Below, in pieces: positions 53,701-64,000 of a DNA stretch of 64,000 nucleotides. How positions within the stretch are numbered: the first letter of the stretch is position 1; each line of letters starts with the position of its first letter. Where the stretch lies: assembly GCF_040939455.1 (NCBI RefSeq), contig NC_134115.1, positions 27,678,727 through 27,742,726 on the forward strand, given 5' to 3'. The notes beneath the pieces were generated by a model that had not been told where the DNA came from, searched no databases, and saw nothing but the letters and a program-made list of their open reading frames with translations. Both the position numbers and the translations under genes were made by a program. This DNA comes from Microcebus murinus. Its lineage: Eukaryota; Chordata; Mammalia; Primates; Cheirogaleidae.

Positions 53701-56006
53701 CACAAATGATAGTTCAGCCTTAATCTAAATTACCTGTGGAAGCTAGAATATTTGCCTTGGGGTTGGAAGCCGAGGCAAGAACGTGATTGGCAGCAGAAGA
53801 TGATGAAATTGGGATTGGGGGGAAGGGACAGTGATGCTTTCTGCTCTACCCTGGAAACTTTGCCTACCAGCCACCCTGATGTCATTCCTGAGAATTGAAC
53901 TTGCTGTTCTTGTTTGGTTGGCTTCTTTTGGTTTGGTTTTGTGTTTTCAAATAGCCAAAACGTGTCTTCAGGAGTTTGTTATCTATAATACTAGCTCTGT
54001 AAGACCCACCTAAGGGCTGCCATGAAGTGACTTGGGCTCCAGGCTGTTAAATGCATTGCTACCAAATGATGTCATCCTTTTGGGCAGTCTCATTCGGGTG
54101 CTCCATGTTGTATGGCTTCTGAGAGCTGGTCAGGGTCCCACGGGAGCTTGAGGGGGAAAAGCCACTGAGAGGAGAAGAGCCACATAATACATTTCCAGCC
54201 CAGCAGTGTTCATGCCAAGGCTGAGCAAAACTAAAATGAGGTGGCCTCTTGCCAGCTTAGAAATCTGGTTCTACGTCCTGGTGTGTGTGTGAGGTGCCTA
54301 AGAAGTGCACCTTTGTTGGCAGAGAAAATGGGGTGTCTCTGACTTTCTCTGGCCCCTGAATGAATGCAATTTCATTTATTTACAGGGCATCCATGTGTTG
54401 CCTGGTGTATATTCAGACTCCCCAGGCTGCACCAGGGCAGGGGGAAAATGAATCATACTCTTGAATGCATTAAATAAGGGTCTAAATTTAGCTCTTCTTT
54501 CTGCCTCTCTGAGTATTTTTACAAGTTTGGATAGTAATGTGAAAGCAGAATGTCCAAAACTTACTTTCTACCGTGACAACTTAGTATTATCTGGCTCTTC
54601 CAGTCACTCCAAATTAACTATCCAATCTACTTAGTACATGGGTCAGGTTTTCTTTTTTTTTTTCTTATTGCCCAGGGCTTTTCCATCTGGAATTAATAGG
54701 TAGTCTGGGCTAAGAGGGGTTTTTTGTTTTGTTTTTGCTTCATTTATTTATTTATGTATATATATAGCACAAAGGTTTGGTGTGGGAAAAAAAATCCTGG
54801 CTCTTTTGTGTCCATGTTGTCTCTGTGATATTGACTGGATTTAAAGTGGTGTGTTTGTCAGGAAGCAAGTATATGCATGTGAAGCAAAAATAGTCTCCTG
54901 AATTACTTTTCTGCCTCGAATTAATTGTTCCTCCCTTCAGGTGTGGCAGTCAGGCCAGCGTAAGGAGCCAGTCTCTGGAATATGCCTGCTTATTTCAGCA
55001 CGCACTCTTTAGACCAGCATGCACAGAGAAGATGGCTATTGTTTGTTATGCATTTCACTCGTTAGACCCCAGTTCCCAAAACTCAGGCCTGTGCATCTGT
55101 TTAGTATTCTGGACTGACCTTCCCTAATAGATTCAGAGCACACGAATGCCTACCAGCTATACAGCACAGGGAGTGCTGCCTGACCAAAGTACTCCGGAAA
55201 AGAAAAACTTGAGCCGGTGCCAACTTTTGGGAAAGGGGGAATTGTTTAGTCGGGTTTTGTTTTCACAAATTGCTAAGGAAGCAAGCCAATAAGAGGCGCC
55301 ATCCCCATTTTCTGTCCCTAAAAGTCAGCTCGCATCATGGAGAATACCCACCTGACTTGTTTACTAATGCAAACTGAGGCTTAATGGAGTTGGGAATAAC
55401 AGAGCTATGTGCAGATGCCTTTGCGTCCATGTGGTATGATGTTGTGATCAACATTTGTGCCACTGTCATGACATTTATTTAGCATTTCTCACAGGCTGGA
55501 CTTCATTTTGAATTCTTTCTTGCTTCATTCAGCGGATGTGTATTTTGTTGTTTTTCTGAGATGGAAACTGAGGCACAGAGATGCCCATGACAGAGACATT
55601 GTTTTCAAAGAGCTTACAGTGTAGGAGAGGCAAACTGACATTGACAATGTATGTGTAGAGATGGAACCCAAAGAAGAAGGTAGTGAGTTCTACCTGGGGT
55701 GAGGCAGGAGTACAATGGATGAGGCCTTGCAAAGAAAGGGAGAGTTGAGCCAAGCCCTGAAATATCAGCAGATGTTTGCTAGGCAGATGGAAGCAAGAGG
55801 TGTGAAGAGAGAAGAATGGCATTCCAAACTGAGAATTAGTATGAAAATTTCCAGGAGCAGCAGGTAGTTGAGTATAGCTAACTGTAGAGTTAGAGGCAAG
55901 AGGCAGGAAGTAGAACAGACAGGTCTGAAGAGAGGAACCTGGGTACAGATGGTGGAGGACTTCTACTCCATGCTCAAGGTGATACCATGACCAGATACAC
56001 GTTTTA

Positions 56007-56149
56007 TTTATTTATTTATTTTTTTTTTTAATAGTAGAGACGGGGTCTCGCTCTTGCTCAGGCTGGTTTTGAACTCCTGACCTTGAGCAATCCGCCCGCC
56101 TCGGCCTCCCAAGAGCTAGGATTACAGGCGTGAGCCACAGCGCCCGGCC
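56007..56149 (-). mobile_element. Half-length strepsirrhine Alu (left arm only)
   Basis: On the minus strand it runs from GGCCGGGCGCTGTGGCTCAC to GACCCCGTCTCTACTATT and then directly into an A-rich tail (AAAAAAAAATAAATAAATAA). The right arm is absent. Exact 15-bp target duplication CAGATACACGTTTTA at 55992-56006 and 56150-56164, so the short form itself was inserted. The break lies at the A-rich start of the lemur-type linker. Confidence 0.92.
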
Positions 56150-59100
56150 CAGATACACGTTTTAATCAGAGCTCCTGGGAAAAAGTATGGAGTGTCCATA
56201 AGAAGGGTTGAGGTGGGAGGAGAGAGGTCATTGCTAATGCAGTAGCAGCTAGGATGAGCAGACAGGCAGTGTGCGATTTTAGAAAGGTCAAATCTAAAGG
56301 ACCTGGAAAGAAATCAGATGGTACAGAGGGTGACAGTGGGGAAAGTGGATGAGGATTTAAAAGAGAGGAGCTGGAGATCATGCCAAAATTTCTGGCTGAG
56401 TCTAAAGGGTGAGCTAGAGAACCTAGGAGGAGAATTGTAGAGGGAAAGAGGGAGGATTTGTTCATTTTGGGTTAAGCTGATTTTGCCGTTTCCATGGGGA
56501 CTCCAGGAAAACCAGGAAGAAGGCTCTTTTGTAGCTAGAATTCTGGAGCTCAGTAGCAAGAGCTCGACAGGAGCTATAGATTTAGAGATCACATATATAA
56601 CTACCAGTTAAAGCCATGATGGGTGAGCTTGCCAGGATGTACAAGGTAAAGAGAGAAGAGAAGGCCAGAGTAGAATACTGAGACTGGAATGGTCAACAGT
56701 TTCAAATGCAAGGGAAAAGTCTAACTAAGTGAACATTTATAAGAGTCCATTCAATTAGTCCTTTAGGAAGTCACTGGTGTCTTTTGTCAGAGAATTTTTA
56801 TTTCAGTGGTGAATGCACAAACCAGGTACAGTGATTTAAGAGTAAATAAGCAGCAAGGCAAAGCATTTACTGGGGAAGAGGGAGAGAAGTGTTGTTATGT
56901 GTATCAGCAGTGGAGGAGGGGCAGAGAAAGTGTCCATGAAGCAGAGCTTTGAGAAGAAGAGTGATGTCTTGTAATCACCACTAGGGAAAATGAGAGATGT
57001 CACTGACTTGGTATACATCACAGGATTGCCTACGGCCCCTTATTTGCATAATTAGGCTGTGTGTTTTCCCAGTCATGACTCAGCAGCCCAGATAACGTAT
57101 GAGGAAAGACAAACAGTTGGATTAATCCAAGATTGAGGCTTTGCTGTGTCTGTATGGCAATGAGAAAGAGGACTAGGGCTTTTAGAGATGCTTGCAAGGG
57201 TTCTTAAAATCACACATTATGAGATCTAAGAAGGAGGGAGAAGAAAGTAAACTTATAATATCAGTAAGAATAATACAGGGACTAGATTTCTAGCCTGAGC
57301 AGAAAATGCATTAACTAAAGACCCGGATAGTTGTGGTGATAAGATATTGCGGTGAGAGAATGGTGAACTGGCATTAAGAGATGCAGCAATTTAGAATAAT
57401 GATAAGGTCTGGTATAGCTATGAGAGTAAGTTCTAGAATATGCTAGAATGGAGGTCAAGCATCGTGAAGCTAGATTCTTCTGTGTTTGTCAATAGATGTT
57501 GAAGTTTTTTCTAACAATAAAAGGAGAAGGTGTGAACAGTAAGACTTTGATCAGGATGACCTGAAACTCAAAGGAGAGAGGACCTTTTGCACAAGAATTA
57601 AAAACAGTGGTTCAGAAAAGGCCAGGAGCATCAGTGAGAAGGTAGACATTACTTCCGGGGTGGATGTAAGAGACTTTCATCTTCCACTGGAGAAGGTTAC
57701 AAAGAAATGGTATCTTGCTGCAAAGCAGGTTTAAATTAAGGCAAGAAAATGGGGAAATGGGCTCCTAAAAGTGTGAGAAAACGGAGGAGTTTGTGTTTGA
57801 TAAGGGGGTTCCAGAAGGTTCAGGGAAAAGGGAGAAAAAGGGAACACGGATGAGACAATTCAGGGGGCAGAAAGCCTATCCTCCTGTGAGGACAGTAGCA
57901 CAGGGGAGGGTGGGTGGCTGGAGGAGCTCGCATTGCAGGAGTGAAGGATGACAGTGGGGAGAAGTATGTAGGAGTATCTTGGCCACAGCCTTGAGGCACC
58001 AAGAGTCTAGAACCCTAGTAGTATAAGAGGTCAGATGAGGCTAATGATACCAAGCCCTAAAAGGATGGAACTGGAGACTTCGTGTAATGGAGAAGAGTAA
58101 CCAAATCCTGAAAAGGAACCTCCCCAGATGGCTGGAGAAGTCTCCTTCTCGAAGGAGGCTGTCTGTTTTGAAACTAGCAGTGGCCGGTGATGCCAGAGAA
58201 GCACCATTCATCACCTTTCACAAAAATGAATTCTTGATATTACCTCCAAATATTCCATTTTTTGAACCTGTTCGACACTTGCTAATACCTTGCTTCTAAC
58301 TAAACTTAGGGCTTGGCCCATCTTGACCATTTTCAGCCTCTGTTGTAACTCAGCCTTTAACAGAGTGCTTTTAGTTCACCTGATGTTTGTATGACTCCAA
58401 AACCCATGCTTTCTCTACCTTACCATGAATACCCTAAGTCAGTCCTAGGTAATCCTGTGGAAAATAAAGCATCAGTAGATGTGATATATTTAAAATCCTT
58501 TAAACCTTCTCAATAAAGCTTCAGACCACTTCCCAAAAATGTGTGCTTGGAGGAGAAAAGTTGACATCTTATCTAGTTCTTAGGACTCTTTTGTCACCTA
58601 TCAGGGGTTAACTTATTACTGGGGAGAAAAGTTATTAAAAAGTTTGTTCCTTTGCATAGAGACAGATCAATAGAGTTTCCTTAAAACTATGTTGAAACTT
58701 GTCCTCTTCAGCATGTGCAAAAGTGATCTAAAAATGGGAGGCCACAAGATTTAGAGAAGAATCTATCTATGGTAGTGCTACTAAGCCCACAGTGAAGGGT
58801 TTTAGAAAAAATTTATGTTGTGTGCCAGTAGAAAAATAGCAGATAAGGTTTACTAAGAACATGATGAAATAACATTTAAAAATAAAAGTTTAAATAAAAC
58901 TTATTTAAATTATTAAATTAATAATTTTAAAATAAAATAGGATAAAATTGGTCATCAAGAAACAGTAATACTCTATACTGTAATGCAATTGGCTATGGGT
59001 AAGGAAAGGTAAGAAAAGGTTGAAAACTAGAGACACCGGCATGATGTGAAACTCAACCCAAAATGATGTTAAATGTCATCTAGAATAGTATTAAAAACAA

Positions 59101-60379
59101 AATACAAGCAGCTATCTTTACCTAATCCAAAGCTGGGTGTGTCTGGGGTGTGCCTGGGACAGTAGGTACAATTTTGGTCACTGTGCCCCAAGGAAGACAT
59201 AAATACATTGAGCCAACAAAGAGCAACCAAGCCAATCAAGGAATAAATACAAAGCTGCAAATCGAGGACAAATCAGAAAGATTAGGGCTCTTTACTTCAG
59301 AAAGATAAAACTGAATGTGCCTGAAAGTGAATTTCTCTGTGGATACAGTGAGCATGACGTGAGTCCCAAATCTGAGTATATTTCAGCCAGCAATCCCTTG
59401 AAGTATGAAAGTGGTAGACTTATGTCAAATAAAAGAAATACCCTTCTACAGAGTGGGCAGAGAACCTCTGGCATATATTTCCTCCAAAGAGATGTTATAG
59501 GAGAAATAATAGAGTCTCAAAGAGAATTTTGAATTTTTTATGTTTTCAATCATAAAAAAGGAGACCCACCCCCACCCCCAAACAAAGTAGTTGGCTTTTT
59601 GTCCCTGCCCCCCCGAAAATAATTTACTTTTGAAAGAAATGTAAGAGGATGAGGAAAAAGAGGAAGAAGAAGTTTCCATGCAATAGAGGACCCATTTTAT
59701 GGAAATGACATGGATAATTCAAAATGGCATATAATGTCAAATGACATGTAATAAACACTGGTGGAGCAGACTCCAGTCTGATGCTGTGGCAGATACCATT
59801 AGTTCTCTGCCCAGATACCTTCCCATCCCCCTTTTACTCACCTCCAGTTTCTGTGTGATTAAATGCTGGGACTCCCACCGTGGACTTCTGATCATTGCTC
59901 TTGAGCTATTGGAGCCTCTTCACCACCCAGAGAGCTTACTGTTTTGGGGGCTTTTTTTTTTTTTGTCTGTCCAAGGTGTTTTGTCCTCTGTCACTACCTG
60001 TTGGGAAGGGAAGGATATGGAGGAGTATAAAAGCCTTGTTCCCTTGGCTCCCATTTAAATGGAAAAAACTACTACCTTCAGGACTGCAAAATACCTTCCT
60101 AAATGTGATGTGTGATTCATAGTCTGGAAATCCCCGTGGGATCAGGCTAAGGCTTAAGACTTCAACTGAAATTGCACCTTTCTTGGCTTTTTTCTCTTTC
60201 CTATTAGCTTCCTCTGCTTATACTATCCAGTTTCTCTTTGGAGCTCTTCCTTAACTAATCACTTTCACTTGAAGCTTTTGCTTAGGGTCACTTCTGGAAG
60301 AAACCAGCCTGAGATAAGCACTCAAGCTCCATGTCTCCTTAGATCCAAACTGACACCATTTGTAATGGAGGCTCAAGAC

Positions 60380-60571
60380 CGGGCATCCTCAAACTATGGC
60401 CCGCGGGCTACATGCAGTCTGTTTAGCACAGTTATCCGGCCCTCCGGGTGTTTTTGCAACTGCTGCCTGTCCTGCTTAGTAGCCAACTCGTCCCGGGCCC
60501 ACAGTGGGCACTCTCCAACAGTCTGAGGGACAGTGAACTGGCCCCTTATTTAAAAAGTTTGAGGACCCCTG
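60380..60571 (-). mobile_element. 192-bp non-autonomous hAT element, copy B
   Basis: Same family and exactly the same length as 41975-42166, opposite orientation. Intact end AAGTTTGAGGACCCCTG; the other end has decayed to CGGGCATCCTCAAACT. Exact 8-bp target duplication CTCAAGAC at 60372-60379 and 60572-60579, the hallmark of hAT insertion. Confidence 0.93.
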
Positions 60572-60944
60572 CTCAAGACCCTTCCTTGTAGTGCAGAGCA
60601 GGAAGCCATGGGGAGCCCCCAATTATATATACAGCAGATGGCTGATCTAGTCATCTATATTAGCGAGATGAGGAGATAAGATTCTCTCTCTTATTCCAGC
60701 TGCTGGAGATTTCACTGCCCCTTGTACTTCTTTAATACTTGAGGTTAATGGCTATAACTCAAGGCATTATGTTCCTAAGCATCACTGAAAGGAGTCACCC
60801 TTGAAGCTCAAAAGTTCGTTCCAGCCTTAGGATCTTTTATTACACCACATTTCTCAAATCTCTGCTCTGCATGGAGCAGGACCTGAAAGGAAATAGAAAG
60901 ATGTTTAGCCACCATCCTTGTCTTTAAGAAGTTTATAATCTAGG

Positions 60945-61500
60945 CCAGGTATGAGTAAACTTTTTCTATAAAGGGTGAGATGGTACTGCAAGGCTCTGTT
61001 GTAGCCATGTAGTGTTCCCATTGTACCACAAAAACAGCCATAGGCCGGGCGCGGTGGCTCACGCCTGTAATCCTAGCACTCTGGGAGGCCGAGGCGGGCG
61101 GATTGCTCAAGGTCAGGAGTTCAAAACCAGCCTGAGCGAGACCCCGTCTCTACCATAAAAATAGAAAGAAATTAATTGGCCAACTAATATATATAATATA
61201 AAAATCAGCCGGGCATGGTGGCTCGTGCCTGTAGTCCCAGCTACTCGGGAGGCTGAGGCAGGAGGATTGCTTGAGCCCAGGAGTTTGAGGTTGCTGTGAG
61301 CTAGGCTGACGCCACGGCACTCACTCTGGCCTAGGCAAGAAAGCGAGACTCTGTCTCAAAAAAAAAAAATTATAAAAAAAAAATAAAAAAAATAAAAAAA
61401 ATAAAAAAAAAAACAGCCATAGACAACAAGTAAACTAATGGGTGTGGTTGTGTTTCAATAAAACTTTATTTACAAAAGCAGGAGGCAGGCCAGACGTGGC
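60945..61500 (-). repeat. Decayed DNA transposon (GTCGGCAAACT family) split by an Alu
   Basis: Left part GAGTAAACTTTTTCTATAAA and ACAGCCATA; right part GACAACAAGTAAACTAATGG, CAATAAAACTTTATTTACAA. The two parts join at the Alu target site. Confidence 0.75.
61043..61408 (+). mobile_element. Strepsirrhine-type Alu, full length, young
   Basis: GGCCGGGCGCGGTGGCTCAC to a long A-rich tail with ATAAAAAAA units, including the lemur-type linker with ATAAAAATAGAAAGAAATTA and TGGCCAACTAATATATA. Exact 13-bp target duplication AAAAACAGCCATA at 61030-61042 and 61409-61421. Confidence 0.95.
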
Positions 61501-62689
61501 CCATGGACTCTAGTTCTCTTAGCCCTGGTCTAAATCATCCAGTCATGAAATTGCATTGGCTTCCTTCCCACTGAGTTCAGTTGAGGAACGTGTGAAACCA
61601 GAGCTCCAGGATGGAATCAATTTCCAAACTATTTGAAGTTTTCTCCAAATATATAGGAAGAGACTGCTTGGTGCACTACTTCCCAGGAAAAATGTTATTA
61701 TGCTGATAGAATAATGTAGACATAAATAAAATAGAGCCAAGGAAAAGATGATGTCTGTGGTTGAGTTGTCATATATAGAATGAAACCACGCTGCTTGTGA
61801 AATGGGTATGGCTCACAGACCACAAAAATACAGAGGTTGCTAGAAAATCAACTTTATTTTTTATTATAATTCCATTTATTTCCATTTTGGGCACTCATCC
61901 CCCTGAGCTGGGGGAAAATCTCCATCTCAGACACACCCTTTCTATCTTCCTTAAGGGTAGATTAAGATTGGGGGAAGGGCAGGACATGGTTGGTGAATCA
62001 TCTGTTTACTGCTGAAATATCCATTATGCCAGTCAGTGTGACCCCTCAGATCCAGTGGAGGAGACGTCACCACAGTCCCAAATCCTGGACACTGTCTCTC
62101 TCTGGGACCCGGCTCCCGCCAGCAGAACTTCCAGGAACACCACGCAGCCCGAGCCCACAGCGCATGTGCAAGCTGGCATGATTGCCACACACCCTCACAT
62201 ATGTGTCCAGACTCTCTTTTCTCCTCCAGCCCTGCTTCTGCCAAGACATTTTTATCTAGTCCCCAGATCCTCCTGTCTATTGCCCCTTCTACAAATACTC
62301 AGGAACCCCTGAAAGCTTGGACACTTGGACCACAAAAACAGCCAGAGAGACTCAGAACTTGTGTTCTGCCCTACGACCTTCCTTCCCCTGGGATGGTGGA
62401 TAGAGCCAGTACCTGCTTAAAAGACAGGAAGGGAAGATGAGTGAGTATTTTAAAATGTTATCCCACCACACTAATTTAACCATCTCATAAGTAAAAACAG
62501 GATGCTCCAAATAAAAATAAATCGATAGGCTCTAAGCCCGCTAGACATAATTTACATGTTTCAAAGGGATGATTATATATGAAGTAATTATGACCTGATC
62601 TCATCATAATCATCTCGCAGTATGGTTACAGGAGTTTCTTAAACTCCCAGAATGGTGGTAGGTCTGGCAAATTACTCCAGAACAGCCTT

Positions 62690-62897
62690 GTACAATAGAA
62701 TCTACTGTGATGGAACTGGTCCAGATCTACGTTGTCCTGTACTATAACTGTTAGTCACATGTGGCTACTGAGTGCTTGAGATGTGGCCGGTGTGAATGAA
62801 AAACTGAATTTTTAATTTTGTCTCATTTTAACTAATTGAGATTTTAATTTAAATAGCTGCATGTCTCTAGTGGCTACTGTATTGGACAGCTCAGTTT
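62690..62897 (+). repeat. MER3-like DNA transposon fossil
   Basis: GTACAATAGAATCTACTGTG, TAGTCACATGTGGCTACTGA, GAGTGCTTGAGATGTGGCCG and GTGGCTACTGTATTGGACAG; same family as 3450-3640 and better kept at its 3' end. Confidence 0.65.
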
Positions 62898-64000
62898 TAG
62901 AATATAAAATTGATTTAGAATGCCAACTCCATGAGAACAGGGACCACATACATCTACCTGTGTTCACTGCTGTCTCCCCAGCGTCTCAAACTGTGTCTGG
63001 CGCAGTGTAGGTGCTCATAAAATGAATTAAACTCCTGGAAGCAAAGGATAGAGAATGATGTTATCCGCTTTAAACAATCAATCAAACAAACAAAAAGACT
63101 TCAGGAACTGCATATTAAAAAACTAGGAAAACCAAAGTGTCTGAAATGTCAGTGAAAATGATGAAAAGGAGTTAAGTTTTTTATAAAGGGAGTTTAAAAT
63201 TTGGATTCGATTAAATGGAGTGATTATAGATTCATGATACACATACATGCACGAGGTGGGAGGAGGAGGAAGAGAGAGAAGTGAAATCAGACAGGATCCT
63301 GGAGTTGATAAGTTCTTGAAATGGGCTTAATTTGTATTCAAGAAGAAAATTACAGCGGGGTTCAAGAAATATCCATCAAACAAGTCATTATTCTAGTATA
63401 TGTGTAGCGATTAGGCAGCCAGAAGGAAGAGAAGGAGGAAACGTGGGAGAGAAGGAAAAAGGAAGGGGAAGGGTAGAAAAGAAGGAAGGAAGGAGGGCAG
63501 GCAGGCAGGCTGGCCACCCGCCCTTGGTTGTTAAGGACAGCAGAGGAAGGCAAGGAGAGCTGTGTGAGCCCGGTAGTGGCGATAGATAAAGCCCATGCAG
63601 AGAGCCCTGCCAGCTCCGAGCCGTACCACGCTGGAGGTGGTTGCCATGCATCCTGTAACCACAGCCTTTCCAAAGGCACAGTGTTCTGACCAAATGCAAC
63701 GAGACAGATGGTTGATTTCCACTCAAAGCAGAGCAGACTACAGTACACCCCTTCTGAATATCCTGGCAAGACTTTAACTGATCTGTATTAACAGCAACCA
63801 ACAAATAGACTGGTCTCCACACAGGTTAACTATGAGTATTACATGGATAATCCCAGCAAAGCTCACACATTAATTGTTTTTCCTACTACGTGACAGAGTC
63901 CAAATAAGCCTGCAACCTCAATATGTAGGAGGAAGGAAGGTGCTGAAGATGTTCTGCAAGATACTGTCCAGTAGAGCGAATAGCTTCCTGCAGCTAGATT

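Overview
The window is intronic and exonic DNA of a primate nuclear genome. It carries an internal stretch of one gene on the + strand, TRPM3, a calcium-permeable cation channel of the melastatin TRP family. Thirteen coding exons lie between 4538 and 50734. All have AG/GT borders, all join in one open frame, and together they give 637 complete codons. I number them 12 to 24, so that the pore splice site falls in exon 24 as in the published TRPM3 scheme (numbering from memory). The 5' part of the gene lies outside the window. So do S6, the TRP helix and the C-terminal coiled coil, because no later exon appears in the 13 kb after exon 24.

Host: at least five Alu copies carry a linker with 'actataaatagaaagaa', then 'attaattggccaac', between their two arms. 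This form is typical of lemur-type (strepsirrhine) Alus, not of monkeys or apes. Two 192-bp hAT elements with CAGGGGTCCTCAAACT ends fit the same host. The likely source is a lemur or close relative; the species cannot be fixed from the sequence alone.

Layout: 1-4537 is the end of intron 11 (a probable solo LTR, Alu, old hAT fossils). 4538-8829 holds exons 12-14 (N-terminal melastatin homology region). 17602-23438 holds exons 15-19, including a 36-nt and a 30-nt exon. 25804-31573 holds exons 20-21 (charged cytosolic linker, start of S1). 38296-43915 holds exons 22-23 (S1-S4). 50524-50734 is exon 24 (S5, pore helix, selectivity filter). 50735-64000 is intron 24.

How the parts work together: the exons encode one continuous piece, from cytosolic homology domain through S1-S5 into the pore. 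The sequence shows three in-frame splice devices directly: a GTAAGC donor 54 nt inside exon 13, whose use deletes exactly 18 residues; the 36-nt exon 15 and 30-nt exon 17; and two donors 36 nt apart at the end of exon 24, whose choice inserts or omits 12 pore residues and turns the next residue from Ala to Pro (alpha1/alpha2).

The introns hold nested transposons with readable target-site duplications. They also hold a long inverted repeat with arms of about 180 bp around a CpG-rich core (39695-40412), a 428-bp TA-flanked inverted-repeat element (44255-44682), a local duplication in intron 20, and a polypurine tract of about 280 bp in intron 21. I saw no tRNA, rRNA, CRISPR array or second protein gene.
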